From the NCBI GenBank assembly GCA_013911715.1, contig JACEST010000013.1:1-23123 (forward strand): a stretch of DNA of 23,123 bases. Direction: 5' to 3'. Position 1 is the first letter of the stretch. Every line of letters begins with the position of its first letter. A model generated the notes under the pieces. That model saw only the letters and a program-made list of their open reading frames with translations, was not told the origin of the DNA and ran no database searches. This DNA comes from Sphingopyxis sp. GTDB lineage: Bacteria > Pseudomonadota > Alphaproteobacteria > Sphingomonadales > Sphingomonadaceae. The position numbers were made by a program, and so were the translations under genes. Positions 7,003 through 14,896 of this stretch are shown here, piece by piece.

Positions 7003-8371
7003 CGCAGCCCTCAAAAATGAATTCGGCTTCGCATTCATAGACCGGCCTGTCTCTCATGGCCGTGCAGCCGCGTTCGGCGTGGCATCGATCGGCACCGTCA
7101 TTTTTGTCATCACGCCGCAACTGTTGCTGCTTTATTTCATGACCGATACGCTCGGTATCCCCGCGGCCTATGCCGGCCTTGCAATCCTCGTCCCTAAATT
7201 AATCGAGTTCTTTCTCGATATCGGTGTCGGAACATGGTCGGACCGTCAGGTGGGTAAGCACGGTCGTCGGCTACCGTTCATGCGCGTTGGTGCGTGGCTC
7301 TTCCCGTTCGCGTTCGCAGCAGTGTTTGCGGTTCCTTCCAGTCTGGCTTGGCCGATGGCGCTCGCTTGGGTGGTCGTTGCCATGCTTATGGCAACCTCGG
7401 CTTATACCTTGTTTTCGGTGCCCTACATCACCTTGGCAGGAGAGCTTTCACCAACGCCTGCGATGCGGCTGCGCATAACGGCCTGGCGAATGGCCTTTGT
7501 CGCCATCGGCGTGCTGATTGCGGGCGGTGTCGCGCCCGAGCTGATTGGCAGCTTTGGCGGAGGTCGGGCGGGCTATGCGGCAATGGGGGCTTTGTTCGCC
7601 ATTTTGGCGGTCGTCGTCATGGGCGCATCGATTGTTGCAGCACGCGGCGTTCCACCAATCGCAACAGGGACCATTATAGACACGCGACAGGGCGTCAGCC
7701 TGTCATCGGTTAAAACGGTGTTGTTGCAGTCGCGCGAGTATCAGCGGCTTTGGGTCAGCTATATGTTGCAGCTTCTCGGCATCAGCGTGAACGCAGCGAT
7801 GCTGCCCTATGCCGTTGAATATCAGCTGCGCGCGGGCGCTGATTTTGTCAGTGTCATTTTCATTGTCATGACCCTTGGCACCTTGCTTGCCATGCCGCTC
7901 ACGGTGCGGTTTGCCGCCCGTCAAGGTTCAGTGACGAGCTATATACTGTCGCTTCTCTTATCGGCTGCTGGCGTTGCCGCGATGGCATTTGCCGCTCCTG
8001 CTGCTGCAAGCATCATACTGATTGCCGCTGGGCTGTTCGGACTGGGTCAGGCCGGTGGGACGTCGTTGCCATTCGCCATGCTGCCCAGCGCTTTCGAAGC
8101 GCGAAACCCTGATCTCGCACGTGCCAATGCCGGGGCAATGACGGGCATCTGGGTGGCCGGGGAAAAACTAGGGCTGGCGGCGGGCGCAGGTTTGGCCGGA
8201 GTGCTGCTCGGCGCTGTCGGTTACCAGAGCGGCGCGAGCGTGCAGACTCCTGGAACGCTCGCCGCCATCCCGTGGATTTTCGGCCCTCTCGCTGCGATTT
8301 TCATGCTGCTGGCAATCATCCCGCTGCTGCCACTGCGCGCCTCCCCCCTCAACGCAAAGGCGATGTCATGA
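6995..8371 (+). CDS. MFS transporter, GPH (glycoside-pentoside-hexuronide:cation symporter) type
   Basis: A 458-residue inner-membrane protein with about twelve hydrophobic segments. The loop DIGVGTWSDRQVGKHGRRLPFM (about 73-94) is the cytoplasmic signature between helices 2 and 3, and the KHGRRLPF form is typical of the MFS_2/GPH group rather than drug exporters. Family members import sugars, conjugates and other organic anions with a cation. The ATG at 6995 overlaps the ligase stop by eight bases; a GTG at 6989 would add two residues. Between a CoA ligase and an oxidoreductase and upstream of a TonB-dependent receptor, it probably moves the pathway substrate from periplasm to cytoplasm. Export cannot be excluded. 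Confidence 0.88.
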   Translation: MTDAALKNEFGFAFIDRPVSHGRAAAFGVASIGTVIFVITPQLLLLYFMTDTLGIPAAYAGLAILVPKLIEFFLDIGVGTWSDRQVGKHGRRLPFMRVGAWLFPFAFAAVFAVPSSLAWPMALAWVVVAMLMATSAYTLFSVPYITLAGELSPTPAMRLRITAWRMAFVAIGVLIAGGVAPELIGSFGGGRAGYAAMGALFAILAVVVMGASIVAARGVPPIATGTIIDTRQGVSLSSVKTVLLQSREYQRLWVSYMLQLLGISVNAAMLPYAVEYQLRAGADFVSVIFIVMTLGTLLAMPLTVRFAARQGSVTSYILSLLLSAAGVAAMAFAAPAAASIILIAAGLFGLGQAGGTSLPFAMLPSAFEARNPDLARANAGAMTGIWVAGEKLGLAAGAGLAGVLLGAVGYQSGASVQTPGTLAAIPWIFGPLAAIFMLLAIIPLLPLRASPLNAKAMS

Positions 8372-9480
8372 CGAAAACAATCCTCATCTTAGGCGCTGGC
8401 GGCATTGGCGGAGCAGCTGCGCAGTTTGCGGCTGAAAGCCGTCACGCTGGCAAGCTGATCATCGCTGACCGAGCCATAGAGGCCGCGCAAAAGGTTGCAG
8501 AACGGTTAGAACATGCCGAAGCCGTTGCCATCGATGTGACCGATGCGGCTGCGCTTGGTGCCCTGATGGCGCGCGCCGATGCGGTCATCAACTGTGTCGG
8601 CCCATATTATCGGTTTGGCCCCCCCGTCCTGGCGGCGGCGCTTGCGGCAGGCATTCCCTATGTCGATGTCTGCGATGATTGGGAGCCGACGCTTGATATG
8701 CTGTCGCATAGCCCCGCCGCAGAAACGAAGTCGCTGAGCATGATCATAGGCATGGGCGCGAGCCCTGGCACAGCCAACATGATTGCCGCCTTCGTAGCCA
8801 ACAGCATCGATAATCCCCGCACGCTGATCACCGGCTGGTCGCTCGATGACGATCCCGGCAACCCCGATGGGGCAGCGAACGAACATTGGATTCACCAAGC
8901 CACTGGCACAATTCGTGTCTGGCGCGATGGTGCCTATGTCGATGAGCGGCCATTGGCGTCAATCCCGGTCGTAATGCCGGGTTTTGAGCCGCGACACGCT
9001 CTGACCATCGGCCACCCCGAAGCCGTGACGTTGCCCCGGGTTTTCCCGAATCTTCAGCTTTGCGTGAACGTCATGACATTGCCGGGCGGCCTAGAAGTGG
9101 TCTTAAAGCGCGCAGCCGCGCTGGTCGATCAGGACGGGCTGGCCCTTATGGATGCGAGCCGAACTGCGTTCTCGGATTATGTACCGGGTGCGGGACCGCA
9201 TCTGCCCGTCTATCCCGGCGTCTGGGCGATTGCCGACAATGGCACAGACCGCGCATCGGCCTACATCCCCGATTATGGCCGAATGTCCGAGATCAATACG
9301 ATTACAGCGGCTCCCGCAGTTGCAGGGCTGAACCTGATCCTTGACGGCAAGGTGAAGCGATCCGGCGTGTTGGCTCCTGAAGAGGCCTTCGACCCAAGTG
9401 ACTATTTCACTGAACTCGCAGCCATAGCGGCAGTCACGACGCCATTCCTCACTTTTGTTCGCGATCGGGTGCCAGCTTGA
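8368..9480 (+). CDS. Saccharopine dehydrogenase-like NAD(P)-dependent oxidoreductase
   Basis: A 370-residue protein. The N-terminal Rossmann motif ILGAGGIGG (residues 7-15) and the later ADAVINCVGPYYRFGPPVLAA segment (about 70-90) are typical of the saccharopine-dehydrogenase family, where the latter carries the GPY/F turn near the nicotinamide. Family members form or cleave secondary amines between amino acids and oxo-acids, but the family also includes reductases of other substrates and proteins of unknown role. The ATG at 8368 shares ATGA with the end of the transporter gene; a longer upstream frame lies inside the transporter and is rejected. In this operon it may oxidise a C-N bond in the imported compound. 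This is inference from family and context. Confidence 0.82.
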   Translation: MTKTILILGAGGIGGAAAQFAAESRHAGKLIIADRAIEAAQKVAERLEHAEAVAIDVTDAAALGALMARADAVINCVGPYYRFGPPVLAAALAAGIPYVDVCDDWEPTLDMLSHSPAAETKSLSMIIGMGASPGTANMIAAFVANSIDNPRTLITGWSLDDDPGNPDGAANEHWIHQATGTIRVWRDGAYVDERPLASIPVVMPGFEPRHALTIGHPEAVTLPRVFPNLQLCVNVMTLPGGLEVVLKRAAALVDQDGLALMDASRTAFSDYVPGAGPHLPVYPGVWAIADNGTDRASAYIPDYGRMSEINTITAAPAVAGLNLILDGKVKRSGVLAPEEAFDPSDYFTELAAIAAVTTPFLTFVRDRVPA

Positions 9481-10922
9481 TCGCGCCGGGCGCCATTATT
9501 GAGCAAGCCGAACAAATTGGTCTGTCCATCGATGTCGAGACGGCATCAATGGCAGCAGACATGGTTGAAGGTCTTGCAGGTGCCTGGCCGGTGGCATCGA
9601 AAATCGACCAGTCTCGCGCGCCAATGGGAGATCCATTGAACGCCATTGCCCGCGTTATAAATCGCCCGGCTGCGGATGCAGGACCGCTATCGGGCAAGAC
9701 GATTGCGATCAAAGACAATATCGCTGTTGCCAATATTGCCACGGCGCTTGGGTCTGGTCTGCAGGGCTTTGTCGGCGATGAGGATGCAACGATCGTGGCC
9801 CGCATTGCTGCTGCTGGCTGCACCATAAGCGCCAAGTCGCAATGCGAGGCGTTCCTTTTGGGCGCGAACAGTTTCAGTTCCCGGCCCGAACCCGTCCGTA
9901 ATCCGCATGACCTGACACGCTCGGCAGGAGGATCGTCATCAGGTTCTGCCGCAATGGTGGCCGCAGGCTTGAGCGACTGTGCCATCGGAACCGACAGCGG
10001 CGGATCGATCCGAATTCCAGCAAGCCATTGCGGCATCGTTGGCTTCAAGCCGAGCCGCGGTGTTGTGCCCTATACAGGCATCGCCCCGCTCGCGCCGTGG
10101 CTTGAAGTCGCGGGGCCTATGGCGCGCAGCGTTGCTGACGCAGCAGCTCTCTTTGAGATCATAGCGGGCAGTGATACCTTGGACATACGCTGCGGTTGGG
10201 CACCGCCGGTCCGCGATGAAGCGCCGCCGCGCTCGCTGCCCCAGATACGCTTTGGCGTCTTTGGTGCAGCGGCAAAATTGTGCGAGGCCGAAGTTCAAAA
10301 GATATTCGATGCATCGGTAAACCGCCTGCAAAATGGCGGCGCAGAGATAACGCACTTCGATTGGCCCGATTTTGAAGCGACGCACGCCGTTCATCTTGCC
10401 ATCTACCTGATCAGCGACGCATTGAATGGCGCAGGACCAGGCACAGGCACTGAAGCCAGCGATCCGCCCGGTTGGCGCGAATGGCGCCAGTCCGTCATGG
10501 TAACAGATTTGCCCGCGCCGCTGCCGCTTGCCTACGCGACAGGCCTTGCCTTGCGCGACAACGATCCCGGCTTGCTCAATCGCGCAATTGGTGAAGCCAT
10601 CCGATTGGCTGACAAACTAGATCATGCGCTCGGTGCATTTGACGCCATTCTGTTGCCGACCTGTCGCACCGTCGCTCCGCTGATACCTGCTGCAGCACCC
10701 AGCTTCGACGAATTTTATGGTGATACGATGCTAACTGCGCCGTTCAACGCGACGGGGCATCCTGCACTCTCCCTGCCAGCAGGAAAGGTCGGGCGCATGC
10801 CTGTCGGCCTGCAGATCGTTGGGCGACGCGGCTCCGATCGCCGCCTGATGTCAATTGCCACCCTTGTTGAAAATGCTCTGGGCCGATTGCAGCCCCCGGA
10901 AGGAGATTTTGGTTCCCTATGA
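9477..10922 (+). CDS. Amidase signature-family hydrolase
   Basis: A 481-residue enzyme that hydrolyses an amide (or a related ester or urea-type bond). The Ser-cisSer-Lys triad is visible: Lys79 in IAIKDNI, the GGSSSG segment (151-156) with cis-Ser about 153, and nucleophile Ser177 in GTDSGGSIRIP. The downstream GIVGFKPSRG (186-195) is also conserved. No signal peptide is apparent, so it should be cytosolic. The start is probably TTG at 9477, which overlaps the previous stop as TTGA and gives a typical N-terminus. The first downstream ATG would remove about 23 residues. GatA of tRNA amidotransferase is a relative, but no gatB or gatC lies nearby and the catabolic neighbours favour a degradative role. 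Confidence 0.9.
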   Translation: MIAPGAIIEQAEQIGLSIDVETASMAADMVEGLAGAWPVASKIDQSRAPMGDPLNAIARVINRPAADAGPLSGKTIAIKDNIAVANIATALGSGLQGFVGDEDATIVARIAAAGCTISAKSQCEAFLLGANSFSSRPEPVRNPHDLTRSAGGSSSGSAAMVAAGLSDCAIGTDSGGSIRIPASHCGIVGFKPSRGVVPYTGIAPLAPWLEVAGPMARSVADAAALFEIIAGSDTLDIRCGWAPPVRDEAPPRSLPQIRFGVFGAAAKLCEAEVQKIFDASVNRLQNGGAEITHFDWPDFEATHAVHLAIYLISDALNGAGPGTGTEASDPPGWREWRQSVMVTDLPAPLPLAYATGLALRDNDPGLLNRAIGEAIRLADKLDHALGAFDAILLPTCRTVAPLIPAAAPSFDEFYGDTMLTAPFNATGHPALSLPAGKVGRMPVGLQIVGRRGSDRRLMSIATLVENALGRLQPPEGDFGSL

Positions 10923-11494
10923 CCCAGCCCCGTATCGAACCGATTGCCGTCAATGAGGCCGATCCCCAAGCGCAGGCTGTCTTGCAGCGTGCTAAAAAAG
11001 ACATGGGCATGTTGCCTAATGTGTACCGCGTGTTCGCCCACAGCCCGGCAACGCTTACGGGCTATGATGCGCTCGCCCGAATGCTTGATCAGGGCCATCT
11101 GACAAAGCGTGTTCGCGAACAGATTGCGTTGATGTGCGCTGCCCAAAATGCGTGTGACTATTGCCTGGCGGCCCACCGGGTCACCGGACGAATGGCGAAA
11201 CTGTCGCATGATGAAATTGCGGCAGCTGAACAAGGCAATGCGAGTGACGCCCGCGAGGCGGCGGCACTTAGCTTCGCAAAAAGCCTGCTCGACGATGTCG
11301 GCGATGCGGACCCTGCAGCCTATGAAGCCGCGCGGGCGCAAGGCCTGACCGATCGGGAAATGATCGAGATCACCGGCAATGTCGCCGCCAATATTTTCAC
11401 CAACATGATCAACCGGCTCGCGCAGACCCCCATCGATTTCGGTCGGGTGGCGCGGGCTGCGGCTGAAGTGAGCGCGCGTTTCGGGCGCGGATAA
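10919..11494 (+). CDS. AhpD / carboxymuconolactone decarboxylase-like protein
   Basis: A 191-residue all-helical protein. The segment from Glu67 to His86 fits the AhpD-core pattern E-x11-C-x2-C-x3-H, with the redox pair Cys79 and Cys82 in ACDYCLAAH. AhpD-type proteins reduce peroxides or serve as thiol partners; the wider family also includes carboxymuconolactone decarboxylases, which lack this cysteine pair. The cysteines favour a redox role, perhaps protection from peroxide formed in the pathway. The ATG overlaps the amidase stop by four bases (ATGA), so it is translationally coupled. The gene ends 26 bases before the receptor gene. Confidence 0.85.
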   Translation: MTQPRIEPIAVNEADPQAQAVLQRAKKDMGMLPNVYRVFAHSPATLTGYDALARMLDQGHLTKRVREQIALMCAAQNACDYCLAAHRVTGRMAKLSHDEIAAAEQGNASDAREAAALSFAKSLLDDVGDADPAAYEAARAQGLTDREMIEITGNVAANIFTNMINRLAQTPIDFGRVARAAAEVSARFGRG

Positions 11495-11520
11495 AAGACA
11501 TAAACGAAAGGGACGGAGAG

Positions 11521-13734
11521 ATGAAAAAAGGTATTACAAGTGTAATCGCAATGGCCATTGCTGGGCTTAGCGTGCCGGTGGCTGCACAGGAAGCACCTCC
11601 CGCACAAGAGCAAAACGCAGCCCAGCTGGACGACATTGTTGTCACAGCGCAGCGGCGCGAGCAAACGCTGCAGGACGTGCCGATTTCCGTTTCGGTATTT
11701 GATGAAAACTTCGTCGAGCGCAGCCGCGTCGCCACTGTGAGCGATCTGGTGGCCTTTACTCCTGGCGTAACGGGTACAACCGTGTCCCAAACCACGCCGC
11801 GCATCGTGGTGCGCGGTATTTCGACAGAAGATTTCGGTGTTGGCTCTGACCCTGCGCTCGGCATCTATGTCGATGATGTTTATCTCGGCCGGGGGGTGAG
11901 TTCAGTCTCCGATCTGTTTGATGTTGCCCGTGTCGAGATCGTCAAGGGGCCGCAAGGAACCCTCTTTGGCCGCAACACGACTGCGGGGGCGATCAGTATC
12001 ACAACGAACCGCCCTGGCGACGAATTCGAAGGCATGGTCGAAGCCTCTTACGGTCGCTTCGATCAATTCGACGTCCGTGGTGCGCTCAATCTGCCGCTCG
12101 GGGAAGACTGGGCGTTCCGCATTGCGGGATCGAGCCGGACAAGGGACGGATTTGTGCGCAACACCGCAGGCGGTCGTATCGGCGCAATTGATTCCCAAGC
12201 GGTGCGTGCAACGCTCGGCTATGACGGGTCTTCCACGCGCGCCACGCTGAGTTTTGAATATCGCAATTCGGACAACCAGCCTGGCCCCTATATCAACCCG
12301 GTCTTGGTAGGCACCGACCCCTTCGGACCAATCACATCAAATTTGGTCGATGGCACCGCTGACGTCGCTCGTGACGATATCGACAGCTATCGCGGAACAT
12401 TGCGGATCAGCCATGACCTGAACGACGACATCACGTTAACGTCGATCACCGCCTATAACGGCTTCGACAATCGCTATCTCGAAGATACAGACGCCTCGCC
12501 GCTGAGTTTGCTGGAATTCGGCACGACGGGGTCACAGGACAGCTATAGTCAGGAACTTCGCCTGAACGGCGAGAGCGATCGCCTGACATGGTTCTTGGGG
12601 GCCAGCTTCGCCCGCGATATCGCGCGTTCCAATCAGTTCGCTCAATATTCGGAAGAAGACTTTTGCGCTGTGCTGTTCGGCGCCGATTGCACAACGGGTG
12701 TTGGCGCACCGGGCAGCTTGCGCGTAACTGAACAATCGATCGCTGTGTCGCGAAACACCAGCTTGGGCATCTACGGCGATGTTACGTTTACCGTAACCGA
12801 TCGGCTCGACCTCATCGCCGGATTGCGGTTCAGCCGTGATCGCAAAAACTTCAGCCTGCTGCTGCCGCGTAATGCCAACCTACTTGGCGCCAACATCATC
12901 GTACCCCCTTCAGATGCCGTGCTGGCGACGTTGGGCACGCTTGGACCAGATGGGACTTTGCGCCAGACCTATCGCGATTCAAATTGGCAACCGCGTGTCG
13001 CGCTTAATTATGATCTGACGGATGATGTATCCGGCTATGCGTCGATCACACGGGGTTACAAGGCTGGCGGCTTTAATCAGCTTTCGCCGAGCTTGGCATT
13101 TAACCCTGAGGGCATTTGGAGCTATGAGATTGGATTGAAGGGCGATCTCTTCGATCGACGGCTTAGGTTCGATATCTCGGCCTATCATTTCGACTATAGT
13201 GACCTTCAAGTGCTGGTGAATTTCGCCGGTTCGGTGATCACGCGCAACGCTGCAACGGCGAATGGCAACGGCGTGGAGTTGAACGTCATCGCTTTGCCGG
13301 TCGCTGGACTGACGATCAGCGGGGGAGTGGCGTGGCAGGATGTGAACTACGGAACCTTCATCCCTAATCCTGGCGAAAACTTCTCAGGCAACCGGCTGGT
13401 GCGTGCGCCTCGGTTTAGTGGCAGCCTGATAGCTGACCTCGACACCCCTCTCGCCGGCACCACGCGCCTGCTGGGCCGCCTCGAATATAGCTATCGCTCA
13501 AGCCAATTCTTCCGTCCGTCAAACGAAGCGTTCGTGCGTCAGAGCGGCTATTCGCTGGTTAATGCCAGCGCTGGCTTGGGCTTTGGAGAAAATCTGTCAG
13601 TCCGCGGCTATGTCTCTAATCTGTTCAACAAGCGCTATCTCATCGACGCTTCGACAACGGTTCCCGGTCTGCTGCTTTATACCCAGCGCGGGGAACCTCG
13701 GACTTTCGGCCTTCAAGCATCATTGCGTTTCTGA
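11521..13734 (+). CDS. TonB-dependent outer-membrane receptor
   Basis: A 737-residue receptor that imports large or scarce compounds across the outer membrane using TonB energy. It has a signal peptide (MKKGITSVIAMAIAGLSVPVAAQ, cleavage about residue 22-23), a TonB box region DDIVVTAQRR (about 39-48), a plug domain with VRGIS and VEIVKGPQGTLFGRNTTAGAI (about 137-157), and a long barrel ending in a terminal Phe (LQASLRF), the outer-membrane insertion signal. A good ribosome site (GGGACGGAGAG) precedes the ATG. The plug sequence is of the sphingomonad type used for carbon compounds as well as siderophores. Catabolic neighbours favour a carbon or nitrogen source, but an iron-chelate substrate is not excluded. 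Confidence 0.95.
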   Translation: MKKGITSVIAMAIAGLSVPVAAQEAPPAQEQNAAQLDDIVVTAQRREQTLQDVPISVSVFDENFVERSRVATVSDLVAFTPGVTGTTVSQTTPRIVVRGISTEDFGVGSDPALGIYVDDVYLGRGVSSVSDLFDVARVEIVKGPQGTLFGRNTTAGAISITTNRPGDEFEGMVEASYGRFDQFDVRGALNLPLGEDWAFRIAGSSRTRDGFVRNTAGGRIGAIDSQAVRATLGYDGSSTRATLSFEYRNSDNQPGPYINPVLVGTDPFGPITSNLVDGTADVARDDIDSYRGTLRISHDLNDDITLTSITAYNGFDNRYLEDTDASPLSLLEFGTTGSQDSYSQELRLNGESDRLTWFLGASFARDIARSNQFAQYSEEDFCAVLFGADCTTGVGAPGSLRVTEQSIAVSRNTSLGIYGDVTFTVTDRLDLIAGLRFSRDRKNFSLLLPRNANLLGANIIVPPSDAVLATLGTLGPDGTLRQTYRDSNWQPRVALNYDLTDDVSGYASITRGYKAGGFNQLSPSLAFNPEGIWSYEIGLKGDLFDRRLRFDISAYHFDYSDLQVLVNFAGSVITRNAATANGNGVELNVIALPVAGLTISGGVAWQDVNYGTFIPNPGENFSGNRLVRAPRFSGSLIADLDTPLAGTTRLLGRLEYSYRSSQFFRPSNEAFVRQSGYSLVNASAGLGFGENLSVRGYVSNLFNKRYLIDASTTVPGLLLYTQRGEPRTFGLQASLRF

Positions 13735-13746
13735 CATGCACGACAG

Positions 13747-13787
13747 TCGTCCCGACCTAGACAGACGCCAGAACTAGGTCGGGACGA
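13747..13787 (+). promoter_or_regulatory. Strong hairpin covering the ribosome-binding region of the LysR gene
   Basis: Perfect 14-base arms (13747-13760 and 13774-13787, TCGTCCCGACCTAG and its complement) enclose a 13-base loop. The second arm ends at the base before the LysR ATG and contains the only candidate Shine-Dalgarno (GGGACGA). There is no T-tract, so it is not a standard terminator, though it could still attenuate transcription leaving the receptor gene. As RNA it would hide the start of the regulator gene. As DNA it could be an operator. Confidence 0.7.
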
Positions 13788-14681
13788 ATGATCGACATCC
13801 GCCAACTTCGCTATGCTGTGCTTACGGCAGAGACTCACAGCTTTTCGAGGGCAGCTCAGCTGCTCAACACAAAACAGTCTTCGCTGAGCCGTCGCATTCT
13901 GGCGCTGGAAGACCGCCTTGGTATACAGCTGTTCGAGCGCAGCACCCGTGGCACCATCCCTACCGAGCATGGCAAGGCGTTTTTGAATGTTGCTCGGCGT
14001 ATTATTACCGATATCGACAATCTTCAGACGACCGCGCGCGCCGTCAGCTATGGTGAAGAGGGCCGTTTCTCGCTTGGCTTCGCTTCATCGTTGATGGTTG
14101 GAAATTTGTTGATGGCCATCACGGACTATATGGGCCGCTATCCCGATGTTCAGTTTGATGGCACTGAGGGCGGAGCGGAACTTTTGCTGAGTGGTTTGCA
14201 GGCGCGCATTATTGACGCAATTGTATTTCCTACGGGTTTGAACGACGCCGGGATAAAGCAGCGACGCCTTTGGCCTGAGCGGCTTCTAGTTGTTTTGCCT
14301 CACGATCATGAGCTGGCTCGTCGCGAAACCCTGCTATGGACTGATCTTCGCGACGAGTATTTCGTTCTGTCAGCGACAGGCATCGGCCCTACCATTGGCG
14401 GTATCCTAACAGCCAAGCTGCTTTCGCAAGGCTTTCAGCGGAACGTCGTCGTTCAAAATACCGGCCTCGAAGCGATTTTGAGCACAGTCAGCATCGGGCG
14501 TTATGTCACGATCGCTACCGAAGCATCGCTTGGTGTCACATGGCCGAAACTCGTGTTTCGAGAGATCATGGATCAAGGCGGCCCCGCGAGGCTCGACTAT
14601 TCTCTGTATTGGCGCGAGGACAATGAGAACCCGGCGCTCAAGCGGTTTCACACGCTGCTCGAAGAACGCTATCCCGGCTGA
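13788..14681 (+). CDS. LysR-family transcriptional regulator
   Basis: A 297-residue protein with the LysR winged helix-turn-helix at the N-terminus: FSRAAQLLNTKQSSLSRRI (about 19-37), then LEDRLGIQLFERSTRGTIPTEHG with the conserved LFER turn. The rest is a periplasmic-binding-like effector domain (about 90-297). LysR regulators usually activate a nearby operon when a pathway intermediate binds. This one lies 53 bases after the receptor gene in the same direction, not divergent from its target as is usual, so it may be co-transcribed with the operon it senses or act on a distant promoter. Its start codon abuts the 14-base hairpin. Its end overlaps the convergent DUF2274 gene by 13 bases. Confidence 0.92.
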   Translation: MIDIRQLRYAVLTAETHSFSRAAQLLNTKQSSLSRRILALEDRLGIQLFERSTRGTIPTEHGKAFLNVARRIITDIDNLQTTARAVSYGEEGRFSLGFASSLMVGNLLMAITDYMGRYPDVQFDGTEGGAELLLSGLQARIIDAIVFPTGLNDAGIKQRRLWPERLLVVLPHDHELARRETLLWTDLRDEYFVLSATGIGPTIGGILTAKLLSQGFQRNVVVQNTGLEAILSTVSIGRYVTIATEASLGVTWPKLVFREIMDQGGPARLDYSLYWREDNENPALKRFHTLLEERYPG

Positions 14682-14896
14682 CCCGAACGGCGCAATTTGG
14701 CGAAAGACCGGTCGGTTGCGATGAAGCGCTCGATCATCGGGGGAATCAGCCGCTCGGGTGTCGGAGCATCTTTGGCATCGCCGCCGTTGATAGCCAAGCC
14801 ATAGGCGAGCAGTTCGCGGTGCAGGCGGGACGAGAGCTCGACGGTCAGTTTGGCCGGCTTTTCGTCGGCCAGATCGGTCAGTTTCAATCGGGTCAT
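14669..14896 (-). CDS. DUF2274 family protein, distal gene of the trb operon
   Basis: A 75-residue protein with LTDLADEKPAKLTVELSSRLHRELLAYG and RLIPPMIERFIATDRSFAK. This matches the DUF2274 family, small proteins habitually encoded after trbI in proteobacterial conjugative elements. No biochemical role is established that I know of; the short helical form resembles ribbon-helix-helix or adaptor proteins, but that is speculation. The ATG overlaps the trbI stop (ATGA), so it is the last gene of the transfer operon. It has no predicted membrane segment. Confidence 0.8.
   Translation of the reverse strand: MTRLKLTDLADEKPAKLTVELSSRLHRELLAYGLAINGGDAKDAPTPERLIPPMIERFIATDRSFAKLRRSGQPG

Noticed and set aside
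9477..10922. Amidase as GatA of tRNA amidotransferase.
   Set aside because: No gatB or gatC nearby, and the gene sits inside a catabolic operon on a mobile element. The amidase signature alone does not show GatA function.
13747..13787. The receptor-LysR hairpin as a simple intrinsic terminator.
   Set aside because: No T-tract follows the stem and the ATG of the next gene abuts it. Kept instead as a possible regulatory element.
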